Of a DNA stretch of 50,384 nt, positions 14,676 to 23,508 are shown piece after piece. Positions within the stretch are counted from its first letter, which is position 1. The number at the start of each line of letters is the position of its first letter. The notes beneath the pieces were generated by a model. It saw only the letters and a list, made by a program, of their open reading frames with translations, made no database searches and was not told the origin of the DNA. This DNA comes from an uncultured Flavobacteriales bacterium (GTDB lineage Bacteria > Bacteroidota > Bacteroidia > Flavobacteriales_D > Crocinitomicaceae). The translations under genes were made by a program, and so were the position numbers. The stretch lies in NCBI GenBank assembly GCA_903823565.1, contig CAIJTF010000020.1, positions 1 to 50,384 on the forward strand, in the 5' to 3' direction.

Positions 14676-17492
14676 TTATCGCGATAAATGCATATTGCGC
14701 ATGGAATAGACTTTGGTAAAAAATGGGTCTTTCAAGTCTTTTATAAATCGAATGGCCTCACCGGTAGACTTCATTTCAGGCCCCAATTCTTTTTTTACAT
14801 CGGGAAACTTCTCATAGGAAAATACAGGAATTTTTATGGCATACCCTTCCCGTCTAGGATTAAAGGTAAAATCTTTGACCTTATTCAATCCCAACATTAC
14901 TTTCGTTGCATAGTTAACATAGGGTTCATCGTAGGCTTTCGCAATAAAGGGAACGGTTCTCGAAGCGCGCGGATTTGCCTCGATTACGTATACCTTATCG
15001 TCTTTGATCGCAAATTGGATGTTAATTAATCCTACCGTTTGTAACTCAACGGCAATTTTCTTAGTAATATCTTCAATTTGTGTCATCACAAAATCACCCA
15101 GGTTGTACGGTGGAAGTACCGCGTATGAATCTCCAGAGTGAATTCCAGCAGGTTCAATATGCTGCATGATCCCAATGATATAAACATCCTCCCCGTCACA
15201 AATGGCATCGGCTTCTGCCTCTATAGCTCCCCCTAAGAAATGATCTAACAGAATTTGATTGCTGCCCATTTCGTTCAGGATGTCTACGACGTGGTGTTCT
15301 AATTCTTCCTTATTGATTACGATTTTCATTTTCTGTCCACCGAGTACATAACTGGGTCGTACCAAAAGAGGGAATCCGAGTTCATCGGCCAATTCAAGCG
15401 CCTGTTCTGCACTTTCAACAACACCGTACTGCGGAAATGGAATGTTGTGTTGTTCCAATAACTTAGAAAAACGCCCACGGTCTTCCGCTAAATCCAGTGC
15501 TTCAAATGTAGTCCCTAAAATTTTTACCCCATACCGATGGAGTTTTTCCGCAAGCTTTAATGCGGTTTGTCCACCGAGTTGAACGATGACCCCTTCGGGT
15601 TTTTCATGCTGAATAATATCATAAATATGCTCCCAAAAAACCGGTTCAAAATATAATTTGTCCGCCGTATCGAAGTCTGTAGAGACCGTTTCTGGATTGC
15701 AATTGATCATTATTGTTTCATAGCCAGCTTCTTTTGCTGCTAGGACACCATGAACACAGGAATAGTCGAATTCAATGCCTTGACCGATGCGGTTTGGACC
15801 CGACCCCAAGACTACCACTTTTTTTCTATCGCTTACCTCGCTTTCGTTTTCAAATTCAAAGGTGGAATAATAGTAGGGCGTTTGGGCTTCAAATTCTGCC
15901 GCACACGTATCCACCAGTTTGTACACGCGTTTGATGCCCATCTCGAAGCGTTTAGTGTAAACCTCAGATTCCAAACACCTTAAAACATGAGCAATTTGCC
16001 TATCTGCATATCCTTTTTGCTTGGCTTCAAACAACATTTCTTTAGAAATTGTATCGATTGAAAAACGCTCCATGGCGCGCTCTAGCTTTATCAAATCTTC
16101 AATTTGACGGAGAAACCAAATGTCTATTTTCGTTTTCTCGACAATGGTCTTAAAAGGAATCCCCAATTTAATCGCATCGTAAATATGAAACAAACGGTTC
16201 CAACTTGGCTTTTCTAAACTCGATAAAATCTCGTTCTGATTTGTGAGTTCTTTTCCATCCGCACCAAGTCCGTTACGGTTTATTTCCAAGGATTGACAGG
16301 CTTTTTGCAGGGCTTCTTGGAAGGACCTACCGATACCCATAACCTCCCCTACGGATTTCATTTGTAAGCCCAATTCCCGATTCGTACCTGGGAATTTATT
16401 GAAATTCCATCGCGGAATTTTGACAATAACGTAGTCCAAGGTTGGTTCAAACAAGGCCGAAGTTGTTTTCGTTATTTGATTTGTTAATTCGTCTAAATGA
16501 TACCCGATGGCCAATTTTGAAGCAATTTTAGCGATGGGATAACCCGTCGCTTTAGACGCCAAGGCAGAGGAACGCGACACCCTTGGATTGATTTCAATGG
16601 CGATGATATCCTCTTGGTCATCTGGAGAAACTGCAAATTGTACGTTGCAACCGCCCGCAAAATTTCCAATTGAGCGCATCATTAAAATCGCCATATCCCT
16701 CATTTTCTGAAAAGTGGTATCCGATAAGGTCATCGCGGGTGCTACAGTGATCGAATCTCCGGTATGAATCCCCATGGGGTCAAAATTCTCTATCGAGCAA
16801 ATAATCACCACGTTATCGTTGTCGTCACGGAGCAATTCCAGTTCAAATTCTTTCCATCCCAACAAAGCTTTATCAATCATGACCTCGTGAATGGGAGACA
16901 ACTGTAATCCTCTTTCCAGAAGGTTATCGAATTGATCGGGTTTGTATAAAATGGAAGCCCCGGATCCGCCCAAGGTGTAGCTAGGTCGTATGCACAACGG
17001 AAATCCAAATTCTTGCGCTATTTCCTTTCCTTCTAAAAACGATTTGGCTGTTTTTTGGGGAGCCATCGGCACACCGATCTCATTCATTAAAGTTCGAAAG
17101 GCTTCTCGATTTTCCGTAATTTCTATCGCTTTAATGTCCACCCCAATAATGCGCACACCATGGTCTTGCCAAATTCCCATTTCGTCACAGGTAATGCATA
17201 AATTCAACGCAGTTTGACCTCCCATAGTAGGAAGTACAGCATCAATGGAATGCTTGGACAGAATTTCTACGATGCTTTCAGGCTCTAAGGGCATCAAATA
17301 AACGTTATCAGCTACCACCTTATCCGTCATAATCGTGGCTGGATTAGAATTTATCAGGGTAACTTCAATGCCTTCATCTCTCAATGAACGTGCGGCTTGT
17401 GAACCTGAATAATCAAATTCACATGCTTGTCCAATTACGATGGGCCCGGAGCCAATTATGAGTACAGAAGATAGAGAGGTGTCTTTTGGCAT
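14676..17492 (-). CDS. carB: Carbamoyl-phosphate synthase large subunit, lacking MGS domain
   Basis: Makes carbamoyl phosphate from bicarbonate, glutamine-derived ammonia and two ATP for pyrimidine and arginine synthesis. Both ATP-grasp halves are present: the first begins LIIGSGPIVIGQACEFDYSG, the second VVLGSGPNRIGQGIEFDYSC, each with its ATP-grasp core (IRPSYTLGGSG; VRPSYVLGGQKM). I start it at the ATG at 17492 (MPKDTSLSSV); the upstream ATG at 17537 lies within the predicted promoter. The protein is 938 aa versus about 1070 in E. coli and stops where the second synthetase half ends, so the C-terminal MGS-like allosteric domain is absent. That is natural in some Bacteroidota as I recall, not a frameshift visible here. 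The small subunit carA is not in the window. Confidence 0.97.
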   Translation of the reverse strand: MPKDTSLSSVLIIGSGPIVIGQACEFDYSGSQAARSLRDEGIEVTLINSNPATIMTDKVVADNVYLMPLEPESIVEILSKHSIDAVLPTMGGQTALNLCITCDEMGIWQDHGVRIIGVDIKAIEITENREAFRTLMNEIGVPMAPQKTAKSFLEGKEIAQEFGFPLCIRPSYTLGGSGASILYKPDQFDNLLERGLQLSPIHEVMIDKALLGWKEFELELLRDDNDNVVIICSIENFDPMGIHTGDSITVAPAMTLSDTTFQKMRDMAILMMRSIGNFAGGCNVQFAVSPDDQEDIIAIEINPRVSRSSALASKATGYPIAKIASKLAIGYHLDELTNQITKTTSALFEPTLDYVIVKIPRWNFNKFPGTNRELGLQMKSVGEVMGIGRSFQEALQKACQSLEINRNGLGADGKELTNQNEILSSLEKPSWNRLFHIYDAIKLGIPFKTIVEKTKIDIWFLRQIEDLIKLERAMERFSIDTISKEMLFEAKQKGYADRQIAHVLRCLESEVYTKRFEMGIKRVYKLVDTCAAEFEAQTPYYYSTFEFENESEVSDRKKVVVLGSGPNRIGQGIEFDYSCVHGVLAAKEAGYETIMINCNPETVSTDFDTADKLYFEPVFWEHIYDIIQHEKPEGVIVQLGGQTALKLAEKLHRYGVKILGTTFEALDLAEDRGRFSKLLEQHNIPFPQYGVVESAEQALELADELGFPLLVRPSYVLGGQKMKIVINKEELEHHVVDILNEMGSNQILLDHFLGGAIEAEADAICDGEDVYIIGIMQHIEPAGIHSGDSYAVLPPYNLGDFVMTQIEDITKKIAVELQTVGLINIQFAIKDDKVYVIEANPRASRTVPFIAKAYDEPYVNYATKVMLGLNKVKDFTFNPRREGYAIKIPVFSYEKFPDVKKELGPEMKSTGEAIRFIKDLKDPFFTKVYSMRNMHLSR

Positions 17493-17534
17493 TTTTACAA
17501 ATTTCGTTACCTTATTTTGAGTGTGAAAGGTGAA

Positions 17535-17542
17535 CAAAAATA
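17535..17542 (-). promoter_or_regulatory. -7 box for the carB operon
   Basis: The minus strand reads TATTTTTG, an exact TAnnTTTG match 42 nt upstream of the chosen carB start (17492). It overlaps the alternative ATG at 17537, which argues against that start. No clear -33 TTG is seen. Confidence 0.45.
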
Positions 17543-17640
17543 CACTAAAAACGATAATGGAATAGGTACTAACTCCCCTCTATTTTTACACAATTTTCGA
17601 TATTAAATGTTAATAGCTTTATATGCTGCAATGGAAACCT

Positions 17641-17648
17641 TAACTTTG
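17641..17648 (+). promoter_or_regulatory. -7 box TAACTTTG for the DUF4159 gene
   Basis: An exact TAnnTTTG match ending 5 nt before the ATG at 17654. Twenty nt upstream is CTTT (17617-17620), a weak -33 candidate. It predicts a leaderless or nearly leaderless mRNA. Confidence 0.5.
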
Positions 17649-17653
17649 TTTTT

Positions 17654-18307
17654 ATGCGTCTGAAAAACTTTAGTTTGACCCTTTTCATTTTTTGGAGCAT
17701 TTATGCTACTGGACAAGGAAATTACAGCCTGGCGGTACTTAAATACAACGGAGGCGGGGATTATTATGCCAACCCTACCGCCCTACCCAACCTCATCGCC
17801 TTTTGCAACAAGAATTTAGGCACGCGCATTTCGGTTGAAGTTCCCTACGTTGATGTCGGTAGTCGGGATTTATTCCTATTTCCCTTTGTTCATATGACAG
17901 GGCATGGAAACGTAGTTTTTTCAAAGGCAGAGGCTGAAAATCTTCGAACCTATTTACTGGGGGGAGGGTTTCTGCATGTTGATGATAACTATGGAATGGA
18001 TCAATACATCCGAACCGAACTGAAAAAAGTTTTTCCTGAAAAAGATCTTCAAGAACTGCCTTCGAACCATGCTATTTTCAACGCAAAATTCCCTTTTTCC
18101 AGTCTTCCAAAAATCCATGAACACGATGGAAAAACACCGCAAGCATTTGGTTTATTTCACGAGGGCCGTTTGTTACTGCTGTATACGTTTGAGACGGATT
18201 TGAGTGATGGTTGGGAAGACCAAAGGGTTCACAACGATTCGGAAGAAAAACGTTTACAGGCCTTAAAGATGGGGGCAAATATTCTATACTACGTTTATAC
18301 GCAATAA
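17654..18307 (+). CDS. DUF4159 domain-containing exported protein
   Basis: A 217-aa protein with a signal peptide (about 1-20, ending ATGQ) and a single DUF4159-like domain over the rest. The conserved GGDYYANPTALPNL near the mature N-terminus, MTGHGNVVFSKAEAENLRTYL and the GGGFLHVDDNYGMD segment are typical. The fold is glutamine-amidotransferase/beta-galactosidase-trimerisation-like in my memory of the family, but no biochemical role is established. In Bacteroidota such genes often accompany MoxR/DUF58 clusters; here the DUF58 gene lies 10 kb away in another unit. It is monocistronic, divergent from carB. Confidence 0.85.
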   Translation: MRLKNFSLTLFIFWSIYATGQGNYSLAVLKYNGGGDYYANPTALPNLIAFCNKNLGTRISVEVPYVDVGSRDLFLFPFVHMTGHGNVVFSKAEAENLRTYLLGGGFLHVDDNYGMDQYIRTELKKVFPEKDLQELPSNHAIFNAKFPFSSLPKIHEHDGKTPQAFGLFHEGRLLLLYTFETDLSDGWEDQRVHNDSEEKRLQALKMGANILYYVYTQ

Positions 18308-18337
18308 AAAGCGTATCAGGATTCGCTACTACGACGA

Positions 18338-18631
18338 TTAATCGACGAGCCAAAACACCGTGCCCAGCTGTAGTGCGATTAAAAAAATACTGATGACGGC
18401 AGGAATCAGGTATAATAAACCACGTTTTACGTTTCTAAAAACCATGGTGTAAAGGGCGAAAATGATAGACAACAAGAACGAAAGCATCGGAGGCCAACCC
18501 ATCATGAAATCAATGATAATATCGGCCTTAAAGGCATTCGGATCTTCATTGATAAAATACAAGGGTCCATGGTTAGAATCCGAATATTCACTTACCTTTC
18601 CGTAAAATGCTGAAAACGGATAAAGAACCAT
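18338..18631 (-). CDS. Small membrane protein of unknown function
   Basis: A 97-aa protein with two or three hydrophobic segments (about 41-63 and 71-94) and a charged loop NVKRG between them. The N-terminal 38 residues look like an extracytoplasmic or loop region (SDSNHGPLYFINEDPNAF) rather than a usual N-terminus, so it may be the surviving 3' part of a longer gene: an in-frame stop lies 12 nt upstream of the ATG. No family is recognised. It is convergent with DUF4159 (30 bp gap). Confidence 0.55.
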   Translation of the reverse strand: MVLYPFSAFYGKVSEYSDSNHGPLYFINEDPNAFKADIIIDFMMGWPPMLSFLLSIIFALYTMVFRNVKRGLLYLIPAVISIFLIALQLGTVFWLVD

Positions 18632-18900
18632 AGGAATGATTCCTCACTGTTGGATTTAGCTACTTTCAAAGACATTAACTTAAAATATAATAAAGTTCCC
18701 ATGAAGCTACTCTTTCTATAACTTTCTATTTCTTTCTAAAGGGCTAATTTCCTAATATTTGAGACAGAATTATCGTAGATTGTACTCTGACCAATTATTA
18801 TCCAAATACAAACAAAGTAATCAAAAATGAAACATCGCTTTTATACAATAGAGGATAATAAGGTGGTTATCAAAAGAAATAATTCTTCAAAAAAAACAAT
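18632..18900. other. AT-rich intergenic stretch with no supported gene
   Basis: The longest gap in the window (269 bp). It is markedly AT-rich and has no convincing promoter pair, terminator or RNA gene. The only open frame with a codon pattern is a 25-residue one at 18827-18904 on the plus strand (begins MKHRFYTIEDNK), which I consider unproven. Together with the small membrane genes on both sides it may be a decayed region. Confidence 0.5.
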
Positions 18901-19095
18901 TTAGTTTTTCTTAACAAAATAGAATATCATCCAGAAAATAATTGGTATAATTGAATATCCAATGAGCAAGCCTATAACGTAACCCGTAGGTATCCCGTAT
19001 TTATTTTCGCTGTTTAAAAGTTGAATGAAATGTTGGATAAATCTAATGATAAACAAAATGGTTACAGCCCAAGAAATTATTCTAAGCGTTTTCAT
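18901..19095 (-). CDS. Small two-TM membrane protein
   Basis: A 64-aa protein, almost entirely hydrophobic: TM segments at about 5-25 and 38-60, separated by a polar loop (NSENKYGIPTG) and ending FYFVKKN, a positive-inside tail. No family is recognised. It sits 1 nt downstream of the VanZ-like gene and is probably in the same transcript. It has lower GC than the housekeeping genes around it. Confidence 0.6.
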   Translation of the reverse strand: MKTLRIISWAVTILFIIRFIQHFIQLLNSENKYGIPTGYVIGLLIGYSIIPIIFWMIFYFVKKN

Positions 19096-19096
19096 A

Positions 19097-19468
19097 TTAT
19101 ACTTTTGATTTTCTTATTTTTTGGTAACTATGAAAAATAAGTAGACCAAGGATTATACCAATAAGATTGTACTGTACATCTTCCGGATCAAAATTCCCGT
19201 GCACTACTCTTCCCAAATAGGGCAGACGGATTCTTTTAGAATATTCCTGAGCTTTTTCAATGAATAATCCAAATGTGAATAAGCCAACCGATAAGATTCC
19301 CCATCTTTTGGGAAATAAAAAGGAAGTTACCACGGTCGCACCCAGATAAAATACAGCATGAAGTTCATTATTATAGTACCGAAAAACCTTTGGTAAGGTC
19401 ATCATAAACCCTACACACGAGCAAGCGCCCAAAAACATAAGCAGACAAATCCTTTCCAATAAATTCAT
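19097..19468 (-). CDS. VanZ-like membrane protein
   Basis: A 123-aa membrane protein with four hydrophobic segments and the VanZ-like end of TM3/4: HGNFDPEDVQYNLIGIILGLL, where the D-x-x-x-N stretch before the last helix is the family mark. VanZ itself gives low teicoplanin resistance in enterococci, but short VanZ-like proteins are common in Bacteroidota genomes and are not evidence of resistance. No van genes accompany it. The 64-aa membrane gene follows directly. Confidence 0.8.
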   Translation of the reverse strand: MNLLERICLLMFLGACSCVGFMMTLPKVFRYYNNELHAVFYLGATVVTSFLFPKRWGILSVGLFTFGLFIEKAQEYSKRIRLPYLGRVVHGNFDPEDVQYNLIGIILGLLIFHSYQKIRKSKV

Positions 19469-19528
19469 GGCGTAAACAAATTAGACTTATCTGATACCAG
19501 TGTTAAACTGAAAATCCGTTTGATTTAC

Positions 19529-20644
19529 TTAATGGTTATGATCATGTCCCTCGTGATTGTGATCATGGTCACCTGCCGGAGTCGGATTGCTCACAGGAGG
19601 TTCAAGGTTTAAGATTTCTATTTCAAATACAATGTCTGTGTACGGTGGGATACGCGGATTCCCTTGGGCACCATAGGCCAAGTGATACGGAATATAGATC
19701 TTCGCTTTTCCACCCTTACCGATCATTTTAATTCCTTCCTCAAACCCAGGAATCATTCGTTGAATTTGATAATTGAAATCCATCGGAACGTTGCGATCGT
19801 AGGAAGCATCAAACTTTTCACCATTCGCTAAAAACGTCCCTCGGTAATGCAGTGAAACCTTTGCACCTAGTTCTGCTTTGTATGGTTCACCTGCACGCTC
19901 AATCACCACCATTAATCCCGTGCTAGTCTGTTGAAGGTTTGGTCGGTTATCAACCGATTGGACGCGGGCTTTAAAATCTGCGTTGTAATCCGTTTTGCTC
20001 ATGGCGGCAATTCTTGCAAATTGTTCCTGTTTCTTCACCTCTAATTCCTTAAGCCTTAAATAAACCTTGTCGAAAGAACGCTGTGCATCAAAATCTTTAG
20101 CCTCTTTACCGATGCGCAGAATTTCAACCGATTCCATTACATCGTCTTGTTTAATAGCGTTGACGACTTCCTGTCCTGAAACCACCTGACCAAAAACGGT
20201 ATGCTTGCCGTCCAACCAAGGCGTTGCCTTGTGTGTAATAAAGAATTGGCTACCGTTGGTGTTGGGACCTGAGTTAGCCATCGACAAAATCCCAGGTCCG
20301 AAGTGTTTCAACGTCGGATTAATTTCATCGAAAAACTTGTAACCCGGTCCACCAGAACCATTGCCTTGTGGGTCTCCCCCTTGTATCATAAAATCGGCAA
20401 TGACGCGGTGAAATTTTAATCCATTGAAAAACGGTTTCGTAATTTGGGTTGACTCCACATTCAGTTTTCCATCCGCAAGCCCCACAAAATTTCCAACCGT
20501 CATGGGCACTTTGTCATAAAACAACTGGACCGTTATAGGGCCTTTCGACGTATTGAATTGAACATAAAGTCCATCCCCTAGTTTTTGAGCAAAAAAAGGC
20601 GTTGCAAGTAAAAGGCCCAGAGAAAATATTAAAATTTGTTTCAT
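19529..20644 (-). CDS. Cyclophilin-FKBP fusion peptidyl-prolyl isomerase with His-rich tail
   Basis: Exported two-domain proline isomerase of 371 aa. Signal peptide 1-20. Cyclophilin domain about 26-178, with catalytic [14 protein letters not shown] (78-91), the active-site Gln/Phe stretch GSQFFIT (131-137) and Trp143. A charged linker of about 75 residues follows, then an FKBP domain about 258-347 ([37 protein letters not shown]). The last 13 residues (about 359-371) are a His/Asp tail, [13 protein letters not shown], a probable metal-binding end. It would assist folding of periplasmic or outer-membrane proteins. It is the last of three consecutive PPIase genes. Confidence 0.93.
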   Translation of the reverse strand: MKQILIFSLGLLLATPFFAQKLGDGLYVQFNTSKGPITVQLFYDKVPMTVGNFVGLADGKLNVESTQITKPFFNGLKFHRVIADFMIQGGDPQGNGSGGPGYKFFDEINPTLKHFGPGILSMANSGPNTNGSQFFITHKATPWLDGKHTVFGQVVSGQEVVNAIKQDDVMESVEILRIGKEAKDFDAQRSFDKVYLRLKELEVKKQEQFARIAAMSKTDYNADFKARVQSVDNRPNLQQTSTGLMVVIERAGEPYKAELGAKVSLHYRGTFLANGEKFDASYDRNVPMDFNYQIQRMIPGFEEGIKMIGKGGKAKIYIPYHLAYGAQGNPRIPPYTDIVFEIEILNLEPPVSNPTPAGDHDHNHEGHDHNH

Positions 20645-20651
20645 TTCTTGT

Positions 20652-21206
20652 TTATTTGGTAAATCCTAACAATTGAACTTCGAATACGAGACACGAATAA
20701 GGTGATATTTCCGGGGTTGGAGAGCCTCCACCATAGGCGAGCTGTTGAGGAATGTAAAATCGATACTTGGCTCCAACCGACATTAACTGAAGGCCCTCGG
20801 TCCAGCCGGCTATCACTTGATTCAAATTGAACTCTATCGGTTTACCTCGGTCAATCGAACTATCGAATACCTTTCCGTAAATGTTCGTCCCATGGTAATG
20901 TACTTTAACCCTGGAACCGGCGTTGGGCTTAGGACCGCTTCCGGTCTTTATGACCTGATATTGTAAACCACTCTCCGTTACTTTAATTTCCTTTCTTTTC
21001 GCGTTTTCCTTCAAGAACTTCTCACCCGCTAACAAGGTGGTATCCGGTTTTTTCGGGGCTGTATCCACGGGCTTTTGAACCACATTTTTATTCTCAACCT
21101 CGGGCAAATCAGTATCTGATTCTGAGGGATTATAATAAAAATACGCGCCAATTCCAGCAGCCAACAAGACCAACGCAAGCAGAAAGGTAAGTTTTCCCGT
21201 TTTCAT
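20652..21206 (-). CDS. Membrane-anchored FKBP-type peptidyl-prolyl isomerase
   Basis: A 184-aa protein with an N-terminal hydrophobic helix (about 6-27), probably an uncleaved anchor, a Pro/Asp/Lys-rich spacer (28-65), then one FKBP domain to the C-terminus. It has the family motifs [43 protein letters not shown] and [11 protein letters not shown]. The Trp, Tyr and Asp of the FK506-type pocket are in place. It lies 1 nt after the FKBP gene upstream and 7 nt before the fusion PPIase. Expected location: periplasmic face of the inner membrane. Confidence 0.93.
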   Translation of the reverse strand: MKTGKLTFLLALVLLAAGIGAYFYYNPSESDTDLPEVENKNVVQKPVDTAPKKPDTTLLAGEKFLKENAKRKEIKVTESGLQYQVIKTGSGPKPNAGSRVKVHYHGTNIYGKVFDSSIDRGKPIEFNLNQVIAGWTEGLQLMSVGAKYRFYIPQQLAYGGGSPTPEISPYSCLVFEVQLLGFTK

Positions 21207-21207
21207 A

Positions 21208-21900
21208 TTATTTAAAACTAATTAATTCAACTTCAAAAATTAGAGGAGAATAAGGAGGAATAGCTTCTGTAGGAGACTGTGCACCGTAAGCCAAGTCTTG
21301 TGGAATATAAAATCTGTACTTTGCCCCGGCTGTCATGAGCTGAACGCCTTCCGTCCATCCTGGTATGACTTGGTTTAAAGGAAACTCTATGGGTTCACCG
21401 CGCTCTACGGAACTATCGAAGACGATCCCTTCAATCGTTGTACCGTGGTAGTGAACCTTAACGGTTGATTCAGCGGCGGGGTGGGCACCTTCACCTTCTT
21501 TTATAACCTCGTACTGCAATCCGGTAGCAGTGGTGATTACCCCTTTTTTATTTTTATTTTCATTCATGAATTTGTCCCCTGCAATTTTGTATACTTCATT
21601 TTTTTTATCCTCCTCAGCCTGTTTTACCATGGCTTTTCTTTGAAAATACATGCTAAGAATCATATCCGTAGAATCTTGACAAACCAAACGGCCTTTGGCG
21701 ATAGCATCTTGAAACCCTTTAACGATAAGATCAAAGTTGGCTTCACTCATTTCTTTTCCAAGGCTATTCCCGATGTTGACCCCCATAAGGTAGGAAACGG
21801 AATCAATTTCATTTTTTAATACAACTTTTTTACTCTTTTTTTGAGCAAAAGCACTTACGGTACATACCAATAGACCAGCGGCTAAAATAATTTTCTTCAT
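21208..21900 (-). CDS. Secreted FKBP-type isomerase with FKBP_N dimerisation domain
   Basis: A 230-aa Mip/FkpA-type proline isomerase. I start it at the ATG at 21900 (MKKIILAAGLL...), which gives a signal peptide ending AFAQ; the upstream frame to 21921 would overlap the nadK stop. The N-terminal helical FKBP_N region (about 25-110; DSVSYLMGVNIGNSLGKEM) normally dimerises the protein, and the C-terminal FKBP domain (about 140-230) carries [21 protein letters not shown] and [20 protein letters not shown]. It is closely similar in its FKBP domain to the next gene, suggesting duplication. It is 4 nt after nadK. Confidence 0.93.
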   Translation of the reverse strand: MKKIILAAGLLVCTVSAFAQKKSKKVVLKNEIDSVSYLMGVNIGNSLGKEMSEANFDLIVKGFQDAIAKGRLVCQDSTDMILSMYFQRKAMVKQAEEDKKNEVYKIAGDKFMNENKNKKGVITTATGLQYEVIKEGEGAHPAAESTVKVHYHGTTIEGIVFDSSVERGEPIEFPLNQVIPGWTEGVQLMTAGAKYRFYIPQDLAYGAQSPTEAIPPYSPLIFEVELISFK

Positions 21901-21904
21901 GGTT

Positions 21905-22786
21905 TTAATTTCGGTTATCAATTCCCCAATACATTTTGTTCCGAATGGTATCTAGGAAATTCGTGTGTTCAAATTTAATGACATTAATTAAGAATTCTGC
22001 CTTAGAAATCCTTATTTTTTCACCTTGCTTGATGCTCTTGGTTATTCCATCTAGGCTCACTAGACAAGAACGTTCGCGGCTTTCTAAGGATAATTCTATA
22101 GGCATATGGTCGGGAACAACGACGGGCCGCACGTTCAAATTGTGTGCCGCAATAGGCGTTATGATATGAACTTGACACCCAGGCGTTATGATGGGACCAC
22201 CACAGCTTAGGTTGTAACCTGTTGATCCCGTTGGGGTTGAAACAATTAATCCATCGGCCCAATACGAATTCAAATACTTACCATCTAAATGCGCATGCAC
22301 CGATATCATCGAGGCGGTATCTTTTTTAGAAAGGGTTAATTCGTTTAAGGCAAAGTTCTCTTCACCAAACAAATCATCCTGGGTCTGAACCCGAATCAAT
22401 GACCTCTTTTGAAATTCAAAATGGCCATCTTCCAAAAGCTGAAAGGTTTCAGCGATGGATTCCTTGGAGATATTCGAAAGAAATCCCAAACGGCCCGTAT
22501 TAATTCCAACAATCGGTACACCACTGTCGCGGATGTAACGAACCGCGCGAAGAAACGAACCATCTCCACCAAGGCAAACCATTAAATCGATTTGCGATTT
22601 AAAATCGAGGTATGAGGAGTACACCTCGCGCTTCAGTGGGAAATCATACTTTTGATGCAAGGAATCAAGGGTTTCTTTTTCCAAGCACAAGGTCCAAGAT
22701 CGTTTATCACATTCCCGCTGAATTTCTTCTAAGTAATCCAGGGTTTGTCGGGTGAATTTCAATCCAAAAATTGCGACCTTTTTCAT
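21905..22786 (-). CDS. nadK: NAD kinase
   Basis: Phosphorylates NAD to NADP in the cytosol using ATP or polyphosphate. At 293 aa it has the full set of family motifs: GGDGSFLRA (73-81) with catalytic Asp75, NTGRLGFLSN (97-106), the NE motif in NELTL, and STPTGSTGYNLSCGGPI in the NAD-binding C-terminal domain. It lies between the CBS-domain gene (1 nt upstream) and the PPIase genes in one transcript. The CBS-nadK / pdxJ neighbourhood is, as I recall, common in Bacteroidota. Confidence 0.97.
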   Translation of the reverse strand: MKKVAIFGLKFTRQTLDYLEEIQRECDKRSWTLCLEKETLDSLHQKYDFPLKREVYSSYLDFKSQIDLMVCLGGDGSFLRAVRYIRDSGVPIVGINTGRLGFLSNISKESIAETFQLLEDGHFEFQKRSLIRVQTQDDLFGEENFALNELTLSKKDTASMISVHAHLDGKYLNSYWADGLIVSTPTGSTGYNLSCGGPIITPGCQVHIITPIAAHNLNVRPVVVPDHMPIELSLESRERSCLVSLDGITKSIKQGEKIRISKAEFLINVIKFEHTNFLDTIRNKMYWGIDNRN

Positions 22787-22787
22787 T

Positions 22788-23450
22788 CTAAAATTTCATA
22801 AAATGCATGAGGGTTTCAAACCGTGTAAGTAAATCATCTTCCGCATCCTTATCTTGGTATGCAGCCTTTACATTATAATCATACCGTTCGAACGTACGAA
22901 TGATACTCGATAGGTTGGAATTGTTTATCTTCAAGGTTACCTCGGTGATGCTAGAGTTTTCATGCGAAGTAATGTAGGCACTTAAAATCTTACACTGATT
23001 ACTCTCCACAATCTGAGCTATTTGAGCCAAACTATAATCAATCGCATTGATTTCAAGAACTAAAATTCCTCCGGGTTCTCTTAAGCTTCCAAAATTGGAA
23101 ATTTCCGACATCACACTGTAGACCGAAACACACCCTAAATATTCTTCTTTTTCTCTTAGAATAGGGAGAACGGTTAGTTTCTCGTGGGACATTTTCAACA
23201 AGATATCGTAGAGATGTGCCGAATCCAAAACGTAGGGCCGTGGTAAGTGTTGAAAAAGCGAATCCAACGATTCATCCAAATTTAAGTGGTCTAAAATTGC
23301 CGATTCGGAAATTAAGCCAACGAAATTGCCATGCTTCAGCACCGGTAAATGGCTTACTTTGAATTCATCCATCCAAAGCATTGCTTTCGAACCTGAATCG
23401 GTGTGAAGCAATGGAGGAATTTCTTCGGAAAGCAAATCAACTGCGCGCAT
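22788..23450 (-). CDS. CBS-domain protein with C-terminal ACT-like region
   Basis: A 220-aa cytosolic protein with a pair of CBS domains (about 7-60 and 68-125; FKVSHLPVL and KLTVLPIL cores), which usually bind adenosyl nucleotides and sense energy state. The C-terminal region (about 130-210; VLEINAIDYSLAQIAQIVE) resembles an ACT domain, as in AcuB-like proteins. I place the start at 23450 (MRAVDLLSEEIPPL) because the conserved N-terminus begins there; a further ATG at 23477 adds nine unlikely residues. It is the first gene of the operon with nadK, which it might modulate; that is inference. Confidence 0.85.
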   Translation of the reverse strand: MRAVDLLSEEIPPLLHTDSGSKAMLWMDEFKVSHLPVLKHGNFVGLISESAILDHLNLDESLDSLFQHLPRPYVLDSAHLYDILLKMSHEKLTVLPILREKEEYLGCVSVYSVMSEISNFGSLREPGGILVLEINAIDYSLAQIAQIVESNQCKILSAYITSHENSSITEVTLKINNSNLSSIIRTFERYDYNVKAAYQDKDAEDDLLTRFETLMHFMKF

Positions 23451-23508
23451 ATGCCATGCGAAGGTATGGAATTCCAAAGAGAGTTTGTAATTTTAACCCA
23501 AAAAAGGA

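Noticed and set aside
18827..18904. 25-residue plus-strand gene
   Set aside because: Too short to judge, no promoter, and it runs into the stop of the adjacent minus-strand gene; kept only as a low-interest note.
19097..19468. Glycopeptide-resistance gene
   Set aside because: Only a VanZ-like fold is present and no other van genes are nearby; such short proteins are common outside resistance clusters.
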